Source: Bacteroidales bacterium
Lineage (GTDB): Bacteria > Bacteroidota > Bacteroidia > Bacteroidales > Muribaculaceae
DNA length: 13,111 nucleotides
Assembly: GCA_004557195.1 (NCBI GenBank)
Contig: SFER01000043.1
Coordinates: forward strand, 1-13,111
Direction of reading: 5' to 3'
Shown: positions 7,556 to 13,111 of the stretch, one piece after another
How positions within the stretch are numbered: position 1 is the stretch's first letter
Layout of the letters: the number at the start of each line of letters is the position of its first letter
The notes under the pieces: model-generated
The model's input: the letters and a program-made list of their open reading frames with translations, nothing else
What the model was told of the DNA's origin: nothing
Databases searched by the model: none
Translations under genes and position numbers: made by a program

Positions 7556-9667
7556 ATGACCATTACAGGATTAAATAATTTCCACCGCAAGTGTGAGAAT
7601 TTCATTTTGAATCGTTCCTACCTCGAGGCTTTTGAGGCTTTGTTGTCGTATGACTATTCCAGAAAATTCTCATTTGATATTTATAAGGAGAAATCGGTTT
7701 ATCACATGCTCCTCAGCTATTACTCCGCCGGAATAGCCGACCCGGGGCGCGAAAAAGTCCTTTCCGACATCGCGCTGAGTCTGCTTAAGTTCAACGACAT
7801 GGCTCGAATAGAGGCTATGCGGGCTGAACACTCTCCGATGGTGTATCTCTCCAACGTGTATAGCGAAAGAGGCACCGATTTAGGCAGTTTTCACGTAATG
7901 CTGTCGTCGGCATTGTCTATTCAGAGTGCCGATGCCGAAACGCATCAAAAAACTATTTTTGAATACATGGCTTCGCAACCCACATTCTCCGTAAAGGATG
8001 TGGAATTTGCAAATAATATATTCCACGATGCCGAAATTCCGGTGGCTGCCAAGGCTCATTTTGTGGCAGCCTTGTTCATCGGTTGTCATTTCTCTTTCGA
8101 TGCCGCCAAGCTCGACCTCCTTTTGTCGCTATGCGAGAAAGGCGATGTGGAGGTGCGCGGGCGCGCTTTTGCGTCGGTGTTCCTGCTCGCGTTGCGTTAT
8201 TCGGCAAGGTTGCCGCTCTACAAAGACCTTATCAGCCGTATGCGCCTGCTTTCCGATATGCCTTCGTTTCTCGACAATCTTAAGGCGGTTGCAATGCAGT
8301 ATTTTCAGTGTCGCGACACCGAGCGCATCACTCGCAAGATGCAAGATGAGTTGATTGCCGACCTCAAAAAGTTTGCCGCGGCTTCCAAAAACATCTCCGC
8401 CATGGATAATCAAACTCTCGAAGACCTCCTCGAGAATCCCGAGTGGAAAAAGGCTGCCGAGCAATCTGGCATCGACAAGAAAATGCGCGAATTTGGCGAA
8501 ATCCAGTCGCAGGGCGGCGATGTGTTTATGGCTACTTTCTCGCGCCTCAAGAATTACCCCTTCTTTGAGTCGCTTGCCAACTGGTTCCTCCCTTTCGCCC
8601 CTTCGCACAGTGTGTTTAATGGTGCAAATTTGCCGATAAACTCTATGATTGCCGACATCCCCATGATGTGCAATAGCGATAAGTATTCTTTTGCGCTCTC
8701 GCTACTCTCCATTCCCGAGTCGCAACGCTCGCTCGTGGTTTCTCAAATGGAGGGCAATTTCGAGCAAATCAAGGAGATGCGCCAAGGTCTCACCGACCCC
8801 GAGGGGGATAGATTCCTCGATATTGTGCGCACCTACATTCAAGATGTGTATCGATTCCTGCGTCTGTTCCGCTATCGCTCCGAGTTTGTCGATATTTTTG
8901 CCATCGAGCCGGCTATCCACTCTGTTCCGGTGTTTAATTGCATCATGAACGAGCCGGATACCGTGGCTTTGATTGCTGATTTCTATTTCCGCCGCGAATA
9001 TTATGCCGAGGCTGCCGAAATGTTCGATTCTTTGCTGGCGATTTCCGAGTCTTCGTCGGAAATCTACGAGAAATCGGGCTATTGCTACCAGATGCTCAAA
9101 AACTATCCTCGCGCCATCGACATGTATGAGAAAGCTCTTATTTTCAACTCCGAGAATGTGTGGACTCTCCGCCATGCGGCTGTGTGCTACAAGATTTCGG
9201 GCGATTTGGATAAGGCGTTGGTGCTCTACCGCGATGCCGAGGCTCTCGCTCCCTCCAACATCTCGTTGCTCCTCAGCATCGGACACCTGCTTCTCGAGCA
9301 GGGCAACACTTCCGAGGCGTTGCAATATTATTATAAGGTGGATTATCTCGACGACAAGAAGCATCGCGCTTGGCGTCCTATCGCCTGGGCTGAGTTCTTG
9401 CTGGGCAATTACGACAAGAGCGAGGCTTATTACGCCAAGATTCTATCTGACAACCCCACGGCGCAAGACACCCTCAACCATGCCCATCTGCTCTTTGTGC
9501 AGAAAGGCATCTCGGCTGCCGCGCTCTCTTACAAAGCCGCGGCTAAAATCGACGGCATCAAGCCTTTGTTGGCAGATCGCAAGGTGCTCCTCGACAAGGG
9601 GATTTCTCCGCTCGATTTCACTCTTTTGGTAGATTGGGTGAGGTTCTCTCTGCCGCTCTCGGATTAG
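7556..9667 (+). CDS. TPR repeat protein, function unknown
   Basis: A 703-residue soluble protein with no signal peptide or membrane segment, so likely cytoplasmic. The C-terminal third (about residues 473-670) holds five or six tetratricopeptide-type helix pairs, for example AEAAEMFDSLLAI, SGYCYQMLKNYPRAIDMYEK and AAVCYKISGDLDKALVLYRD, which usually mediate protein-protein contact. The first 450 residues are also helical in appearance, with no catalytic motif I recognise; a region near 270-320 is charged. The ATG at 7556 is the first usable one; an ATG at 7548 meets a stop after three codons. It is transcribed divergently from the DUF4293 gene and appears to be monocistronic, since the next gene has its own strong promoter. 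I do not recognise a characterised homologue and assign no function beyond a scaffold-like guess. Confidence 0.85.
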   Translation: MTITGLNNFHRKCENFILNRSYLEAFEALLSYDYSRKFSFDIYKEKSVYHMLLSYYSAGIADPGREKVLSDIALSLLKFNDMARIEAMRAEHSPMVYLSNVYSERGTDLGSFHVMLSSALSIQSADAETHQKTIFEYMASQPTFSVKDVEFANNIFHDAEIPVAAKAHFVAALFIGCHFSFDAAKLDLLLSLCEKGDVEVRGRAFASVFLLALRYSARLPLYKDLISRMRLLSDMPSFLDNLKAVAMQYFQCRDTERITRKMQDELIADLKKFAAASKNISAMDNQTLEDLLENPEWKKAAEQSGIDKKMREFGEIQSQGGDVFMATFSRLKNYPFFESLANWFLPFAPSHSVFNGANLPINSMIADIPMMCNSDKYSFALSLLSIPESQRSLVVSQMEGNFEQIKEMRQGLTDPEGDRFLDIVRTYIQDVYRFLRLFRYRSEFVDIFAIEPAIHSVPVFNCIMNEPDTVALIADFYFRREYYAEAAEMFDSLLAISESSSEIYEKSGYCYQMLKNYPRAIDMYEKALIFNSENVWTLRHAAVCYKISGDLDKALVLYRDAEALAPSNISLLLSIGHLLLEQGNTSEALQYYYKVDYLDDKKHRAWRPIAWAEFLLGNYDKSEAYYAKILSDNPTAQDTLNHAHLLFVQKGISAAALSYKAAAKIDGIKPLLADRKVLLDKGISPLDFTLLVDWVRFSLPLSD

Positions 9668-9684
9668 TGCTGTTTTCAAGCAAA

Positions 9685-9716
9685 TTTGGTAATTTCTCCA
9701 ATTTTCTTTAACTTTG
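9685..9716 (+). promoter_or_regulatory. Bacteroidetes-type promoter of the M3 peptidase gene
   Basis: TTTG at 9685-9688 and TAACTTTG at 9709-9716 are separated by exactly 20 bases, a full consensus match. The -7 box ends 25 bases before the ATG. It begins 17 bases after the TPR gene stop, so the peptidase gene can be expressed independently. Confidence 0.8.
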
Positions 9717-9741
9717 TAGCCATAATAAACATCTCAAATAT

Positions 9742-11862
9742 ATGAAACATAAATTTTTAGGATTACTTTTAGTATCGCTTATACCTGTTATGGGAAATTC
9801 GCAAAACATTTTCCTGAATGAGTTTGCCACAACTCATCAGATGACCCCGTTTGATAAAATCCAGAAATCTTACTACGAGGAGGCTGTCGATTCCGGTATC
9901 GCCGAGCAACGTGCCCAAATCGACAACATCACCCGCCAGCGCTCGATGCCCGATTTCGACAACACTATCGTGGCGCTCGAAAATTGCGGCGCCACTCTCA
10001 ATCGTGTGCTCAACGTGTTCTATCCGCTCCTCAGCGCTGATGCCGACGATGAACTCATGGAGATTTCCACCCGCATCGCCCCTAAATTGAGCGAACTCTC
10101 CACCGATATCTCGCTCAACGAGCAACTCTGGGAGCGTATTAAATATGTGTATGACAACCGCGAGAAACTCGGCATCACAGGCGAAGACCTTATGCTCTTG
10201 CAAAACACCTACGATGGCTTTGCTCGCTCGGGCGCTAACCTCCAAGGCGACGACCGCGAGGAATATCGCAAGATTGAGTCGCAGTTGAGCCAACTCACTC
10301 TCCAATTTAGCCAAAACTGCCTCAAAGAGCAGAACAAATGCGAAATGTGGCTCACTAAGGACGACCTCGCAGGTCTCCCCGAAAGCGCTATTGCAGCCTA
10401 CGCGCTCGCTGCCAAGAACAAAGGGCGTGAGGGTGAGTATCTTGTAACTGTTTCTTATCCCAGCTACAGCCCGTTTATGAAGTATTCTTCGCGTGCCGAT
10501 TTGCGCGAGAAACTTTATCTCCTCTACAACACCCGTAACACCAAGGGGGAATACTCCAATCTCGAAATCATCAAGAAAATCTCGGCTCTCCGTCTCCGCA
10601 AGGCTCAACTCCTCGGCGCTTCTTCTTATGCCGAATTTTCGCTCCAACGCTCTATGGCTGAGACTCCTGCTAATGTTTATGCGCTGCTCGACCAGTTGCG
10701 CGACGCTTATCTCCCTGCTTGGAAACGCGAGTTGAAGGAACTCACCGAGTTTGCTTCCAAACTCGAAGGCAAAAAGGTTACTCTCAATGCTTGGGACTAT
10801 AGCTTCTATTACAACAAACTCAAAGATAGCAAATACAGCATCAACGATGAGGAACTTCGTCCTTATTTCGAGCTCAACAACACTATCAATGGCGTTTTCG
10901 GTCTTGCAACCAAACTTTATGGTCTCCAATTCACCGAAAACCAGAACATTATCGTCTATAACCCCGAGGTGAAAGGCTACGATGTTACCGACAGTGATGG
11001 AAATTTCGTGGGTATTATCTACACCGACTTCTTCCCCCGCGAAACAAAACGTAGCGGTGCTTGGATGACCGATTTCCGCTCGCAAAAAATCAATGCCGCA
11101 GGCATCAACATCCGTCCGCATGTCTCTATTACAATGAATTTCACTCGCCCAACCGAGGACAAACCTTCACTCCTCACTTTCGGCGAAGTGGAAACTTTCC
11201 TGCATGAGTTCGGACATGCCCTTCATGGATTGCTTGCCAACACCAAATACTCATCCTTGTCGGGCACTAACGTGTATCGCGACTTCGTCGAACTCCCATC
11301 GCAATTCAACGAAAACTTCCTCGTTGAGAAAGAATTTCTCGACGGCTTCGCACGCCACTATCTCACCGGCGAACCGATGCCCGAGGAGTTAGTCAACAAA
11401 ATAATCGCTTCGGCACAGTTTGGTGCCGCCTATGCTTGCATTCGCCAACTCAATTTCGGCTATCTCGACATGGCATGGCACACAATCACCGCTCCGGTCG
11501 ATGACCCTGTCGCCTTTGAAAAGCAAGCCATCAAAGACGTACTCCAATTCCCCGTTCCCGACGGTTGCGCTATCTCGCCGCAATTCTCCCACATCTTCTC
11601 CGGAGGCTACGCTGCAGGCTACTACAGCTACAAATGGGCTGAAGTCCTCGATGCCGACGCATTCGCAGCATTCAAAGAACACGGCATCTTCGACCCCGCC
11701 ACAGCGCGCTCATTCAAGGAAAACATCCTCATGAAAGGCGGAACGGTACACCCCATGACCCTCTACAAGGCATTCCGAGGCAAAGAGCCCACCGTCGATG
11801 CACTCCTCGCCCGCGATGGAATCGCCAAGCCCACCAAGAAGTCCAAAAAATCCAAGAAATAA
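9742..11862 (+). CDS. dcp: Secreted M3-family metallopeptidase (peptidyl-dipeptidase Dcp-like)
   Basis: A zinc peptidase of family M3 that would trim dipeptides from the C terminus of oligopeptides, or cleave short peptides as oligopeptidase A does. At 706 residues it has the usual family length. The N terminus MKHKFLGLLLVSLIPVMGNSQ is a signal peptide with no lipobox Cys, so the enzyme is expected in the periplasm. The active site HEFGHALHG gives zinc ligands H488 and H492 with catalytic E489, and E517 in RDFVELPSQ is the likely third ligand. GYAAGYYSYKWAEVLDADAF near the C terminus is the conserved substrate-binding Tyr/Gly region. The protein ends in an unusual Lys-rich tail (KPTKKSKKSKK). 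Dcp versus OpdA specificity is not decided by sequence alone. It has its own promoter and a strong terminator. Confidence 0.92.
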   Translation: MKHKFLGLLLVSLIPVMGNSQNIFLNEFATTHQMTPFDKIQKSYYEEAVDSGIAEQRAQIDNITRQRSMPDFDNTIVALENCGATLNRVLNVFYPLLSADADDELMEISTRIAPKLSELSTDISLNEQLWERIKYVYDNREKLGITGEDLMLLQNTYDGFARSGANLQGDDREEYRKIESQLSQLTLQFSQNCLKEQNKCEMWLTKDDLAGLPESAIAAYALAAKNKGREGEYLVTVSYPSYSPFMKYSSRADLREKLYLLYNTRNTKGEYSNLEIIKKISALRLRKAQLLGASSYAEFSLQRSMAETPANVYALLDQLRDAYLPAWKRELKELTEFASKLEGKKVTLNAWDYSFYYNKLKDSKYSINDEELRPYFELNNTINGVFGLATKLYGLQFTENQNIIVYNPEVKGYDVTDSDGNFVGIIYTDFFPRETKRSGAWMTDFRSQKINAAGINIRPHVSITMNFTRPTEDKPSLLTFGEVETFLHEFGHALHGLLANTKYSSLSGTNVYRDFVELPSQFNENFLVEKEFLDGFARHYLTGEPMPEELVNKIIASAQFGAAYACIRQLNFGYLDMAWHTITAPVDDPVAFEKQAIKDVLQFPVPDGCAISPQFSHIFSGGYAAGYYSYKWAEVLDADAFAAFKEHGIFDPATARSFKENILMKGGTVHPMTLYKAFRGKEPTVDALLARDGIAKPTKKSKKSKK

Positions 11863-11867
11863 CCCCC

Positions 11868-11896
11868 GAGGCTGCCCCACGGCAGCCTCTTCTCAT
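11868..11896 (+). terminator. Intrinsic terminator of the M3 peptidase gene
   Basis: GAGGCTGCC (11868-11876) pairs perfectly with GGCAGCCTC (11881-11889) around a CCAC loop, then TTCTCATTCC. It begins 6 bases after the stop codon. Nine GC-rich pairs make it strong although the U-tract is broken. Confidence 0.82.
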
Positions 11897-11907
11897 TCCC
11901 GGAATAC

Positions 11908-11996
11908 GTTCACGTTCATATTGTGCCCCTACACCGGTTCTATTAGTTCACGTTCATGGCTCGTAGGGGCGCAATACTTTGCGCCCGCCCCACAAT
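11908..11996. repeat. REP-like nested inverted repeats
   Basis: ATTGTGCCCCTAC (11920-11932) is inversely repeated as GTAGGGGCGCAAT (11963-11975), 12 of 13 positions matching with the exception forming a G-T pair. The right arm overlaps a second hairpin, GGGCGCAA-TACT-TTGCGCCC (11967-11986), and CACAAT at 11991-11996 can also pair with the ATTGTG of the left arm. A 12-base direct repeat GTTCACGTTCAT occurs at 11908-11919 and 11946-11957. The GTAGGGGCG motif resembles dispersed palindromic repeats found between genes in many bacteria; genome copy number cannot be seen here. Confidence 0.65.
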
Positions 11997-12019
11997 GTCC
12001 GCCCCATTCGCCAAAAACA

Positions 12020-12117
12020 CGTTAAAATAAGGTTAAATCACCAAATTGTGTGCAATCTGCACGCGCCCCGCATCGCCGCGCCCTATCTTTGCAAACAAAA
12101 ATGCCTATTGGCCCTAT
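12020..12117 (+). repeat. Direct repeat copy 1: duplicated promoter and gene start
   Basis: This 98-base stretch is repeated at 12737-12840 with only scattered changes and one 6-base length difference near the start codon. Both run from CGTTAAAA through AAGGTTAAATCACC, CAATCTGCACGCGC, CGCGCCCTATCTTTGCA and AAAATGCCTATTG to CCCTAT. This copy ends just where its reading frame meets a stop and the hairpin-rich DNA begins. Confidence 0.88.
12021..12091 (+). promoter_or_regulatory. Paired GTTAAA sites and -7 box, copy 1
   Basis: GTTAAA occurs at 12021-12026 and 12032-12037, offset by 11 bases or one helical turn. A -7 box TATCTTTG is at 12084-12091, 10 bases before an ATG. No TTTG lies at the normal -33 position, so a regulator binding the upstream pair may be needed. 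The same layout and spacing recur in copy 2. Confidence 0.5.
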
Positions 12118-12121
12118 GTAG
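12101..12121 (+). pseudogene. Six-codon remnant of the duplicated gene start
   Basis: ATG-CCT-ATT-GGC-CCT-ATG-TAG encodes MPIGPM and stops, whereas the matching frame in copy 2 begins MPIDPIN and stays open to the window end. The sequence identity with the downstream gene ends here. It is either the stub of a lost paralogue or a short leader peptide; the stub reading is favoured. Confidence 0.5.
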
Positions 12122-12135
12122 CACCACACACCCAC

Positions 12136-12153
12136 GCGCTGCTTACGCAGCGC
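12136..12153. repeat. Isolated hairpin of the array type
   Basis: GCGCTGC (12136-12142) and GCAGCGC (12147-12153) form a perfect 7-pair stem around TTAC. It differs from the core of the tandem units at 12279-12588 only in the loop (TTAC versus TCAC). Confidence 0.75.
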
Positions 12154-12278
12154 AAACACCAAGCCACATGCGAGCGTCAGCGAGCCACTCCGAGTGCTCC
12201 GAGATCTCCGACAAGCTCGCCACCTGCATGCTTCGACTGCATGCCGCTACATCATAACACTCTCCCAGGCGATAGCCA
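12154..12278. other. Non-coding mosaic of short palindromes
   Basis: No credible gene. Small dyads include CACT-CCG-AGTG near 12184, the 8-base palindrome GAGATCTC near 12200, and GCATGC-TTCGACT-GCATGC near 12227-12245. Frames remain open by chance because the DNA is GC-rich and poor in stop codons. It links the isolated hairpin to the tandem array. Confidence 0.55.
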
Positions 12279-12588
12279 GCGCTGCTAACGCAGCGCCACC
12301 GCCACACTCGCGTCCACCGTGCGCTGCTCACGCAGCGCCATTGCCACACTCGCTTCCGCCAGCGCAGCTCACGCAGCGCCATCGCCACACACGCGTCCAC
12401 CGCGCGCTGCTCACGTAGCGCCATTGCCACACTCGCTTCCGCCAGCGCAGCTCACGCAGCGCCATCGCCACACTTGCGTCCACCGCGCGCTGCTCACGCA
12501 GCGCCACCGCCACACTTGCGTCCACCACGCGCTGCTCACGCAGCGCCATTGCCACACTCGCTTCCGCCAGCGCAGCTCACGCAGCGCA
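12279..12588. repeat. Tandem array of 41-42-base hairpin units with an 83-base higher-order repeat
   Basis: Units begin at 12279, 12321, 12362, 12404, 12445, 12487, 12529 and 12570; the last is cut off near 12588. Each starts GCGC(T/A)GCTCACGCAGCGC, followed by a CCACACTxGCxTCC segment. The units at 12321, 12404 and 12529 are type A (41 bases, CGCTTCCGCCA end). Those at 12362 and 12445 are type B (42 bases, CGTCCACCGC end), with a T-to-A change that breaks the stem. The A+B pair repeats at 83 bases (12321 and 12404). Units 12321 and 12529 are identical over 41 bases. There are no unique spacers. Confidence 0.9.
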
Positions 12589-12590
12589 CT

Positions 12591-12608
12591 CACGCGCCCA
12601 AGCGCGTG
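12591..12608. repeat. GC-rich hairpin at the array edge
   Basis: CACGCGC (12591-12597) and GCGCGTG (12602-12608) form a perfect 7-pair stem with loop CCAA. It lies directly after the truncated last array unit and has the same stem and loop size but a different sequence. Confidence 0.7.
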
Positions 12609-12654
12609 TCGCTACACGCCTCCGAAAGCCGCAGCGCGGCGTGCCTGTCCATAA

Positions 12655-12680
12655 CCCCGCTCTTACGCAGTTGAGCGGGG
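12655..12680. repeat. Hairpin with an array-like core in a different stem
   Basis: CCCCGCTC (12655-12662) pairs with GAGCGGGG (12673-12680). The loop region reads TTACGCAGTT, so CTTACGCAG is shared with the hairpin at 12136 although the flanking stem differs. No U-tract follows in either direction, so it is not an obvious intrinsic terminator. From 12681 to 12736 I see nothing assignable. Confidence 0.65.
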
Positions 12681-12736
12681 ATCAGTGCAATATATAAGAA
12701 AATGCGTGCCAAAGGTACGCCCCTTGAATTCTCAAT

Positions 12737-12840
12737 CGTTAAAACAAGGTTAAATCACCAAAATTGTCGCAATCTGCACGCGCACGGCATCACCGCGCCC
12801 TATCTTTGCACCAAAATACAAAAATGCCTATTGACCCTAT
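12737..12840 (+). repeat. Direct repeat copy 2: promoter and start of the downstream gene
   Basis: This 104-base stretch is the second copy of 12020-12117, lying 717 bases downstream in the same orientation. It contains the upstream region and first codons of the open frame at 12824. The 6 additional bases sit between the -7 box and the ATG. Confidence 0.88.
12738..12808 (+). promoter_or_regulatory. Paired GTTAAA sites and -7 box, copy 2
   Basis: GTTAAA at 12738-12743 and 12749-12754 is offset by 11 bases, and TATCTTTG is at 12801-12808. The distance from the end of the second site to the -7 box start is the same 47 bases as in copy 1, despite base changes between. The -33 box is weak, as in copy 1. 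The promoter would drive the gene starting at 12824 or 12854. Confidence 0.52.
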
Positions 12841-13111
12841 TAATCACAAGAGCATGAATTTCACCCCGCAGGACATAATCAACGAAAACCTCGAGCGCCG
12901 CAAGGCACTCGCCGCCCGCGCCAACGCCTACGACCCAATCACCGGCGAAGGCTGCACCGGCGAGCGCATCCGCATCGACCTCGCAGCCGGCGTCCACTAT
13001 GTCCCAAAGGAAATGCCCATCGACCCCCAATACCCTCTAAAACACCGCCCAAACTACGATTTCGAGTACTGGCTCGCAACCATCAACATCCGCCCCACGA
13101 CCCTCCAAAGG
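12824..13111 (+). CDS. Hypothetical protein, N-terminal part (possibly phage terminase-like)
   Basis: An open frame of 96 codons runs off the window end without a stop. It starts MPIDPINHKSMNF; ATG at 12854 (MNFTPQDIINENLERRKAL) is an equally good start and would leave a longer leader after the -7 box. The visible part is soluble and hydrophilic, with a charged helix-like opening, then NAYDPITGEGCTGERIRID, YVPKEMP and FEYWLATINIR. The DPxTGEG...GER pattern followed by a FxYW segment reminds me of the N terminus of a Bacteroidetes phage terminase-like or packaging ATPase family, but the ATPase motifs would lie beyond the window and the resemblance is from memory. The first seven codons lie in the direct repeat. 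Codons end strongly in C, somewhat more than in the ribosomal genes. Confidence 0.6.
   Translation, partial: MPIDPINHKSMNFTPQDIINENLERRKALAARANAYDPITGEGCTGERIRIDLAAGVHYVPKEMPIDPQYPLKHRPNYDFEYWLATINIRPTTLQR

Noticed and set aside
9769..11121. 450-residue antisense frame within the M3 peptidase gene
   Set aside because: The sense strand encodes an intact M3 enzyme with a full active site. The antisense frame stays open because the sense codons avoid the triplets that would read as stops on the other strand. The translation has no recognisable domain.
12279..12588. CRISPR array
   Set aside because: Units are contiguous and similar along their whole length, with no unique spacers, and no cas genes are seen in the window.
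12046..12674. Several overlapping reading frames of 60-111 residues on both strands, with repeated peptide patterns such as MALREQR
   Set aside because: They are translations of the 41-42-base tandem repeat in successive frames, with no start context, no promoter and extreme composition. Open frames are expected because the repeat unit contains almost no stop codons.
12655..12680. Intrinsic terminator
   Set aside because: The stem is strong, but neither strand has a U-tract after it and no gene ends close by; it is listed as a hairpin repeat instead.

Overview
The window looks like a chromosomal segment from a Bacteroidales bacterium, possibly of the Muribaculaceae or a related family. Four lines of evidence support this. 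Several promoters match the Bacteroidetes form (TTTG, about 20 bases, then TAnnTTTG), and starts lack clear Shine-Dalgarno sites. The ribosomal genes rpmB-rpmG are followed by a DUF4295 gene. A serine palmitoyltransferase of the Bacteroides kind is present. A DUF4293 membrane protein is also present. Family assignments come from reading the translations and from memory of the families; no search was run.

Layout. 1-912 is the 3' part of a serine palmitoyltransferase gene (sphingolipid synthesis). 1053-1810 is a compact ribosomal transcription unit (L28, L33, DUF4295) with a clear promoter and a terminator. 1825-4058 is a two-gene unit: a GT2 glycosyltransferase and an NhaC-type Na+/H+ antiporter. 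4063-6885 is uvrA with its own promoter, ending in a hairpin shared with the convergent DUF4293 gene (6943-7395, minus strand). From the divergent promoter region 7396-7555, a 703-residue TPR protein gene runs to 9667. It is followed by a separately promoted, secreted M3 metallopeptidase (dcp-like, 9742-11862) with a strong terminator. These are mostly independent housekeeping units and not one pathway.

The unusual part is 11.9-12.84 kb, about 930 bases without a credible gene. It holds a REP-like set of inverted repeats. It also holds two roughly 100-base direct copies of a promoter and gene start (12020-12117 and 12737-12840). Between them lie isolated GC-rich hairpins and a tandem array of about 7.5 units of 41-42 bases, organised in part as an 83-base higher-order repeat. 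Every array unit is built on the hairpin GCGCTGC-TCAC-GCAGCGC or a variant. The downstream direct repeat forms the promoter and first codons of an open reading frame that runs off the window (12824-13111). Its N terminus vaguely recalls a Bacteroidetes phage terminase-like family. The upstream copy reaches a stop after six codons. No complete defence, secretion or biosynthetic system is visible; the duplicated promoter and hairpin array is the best candidate for something undescribed.
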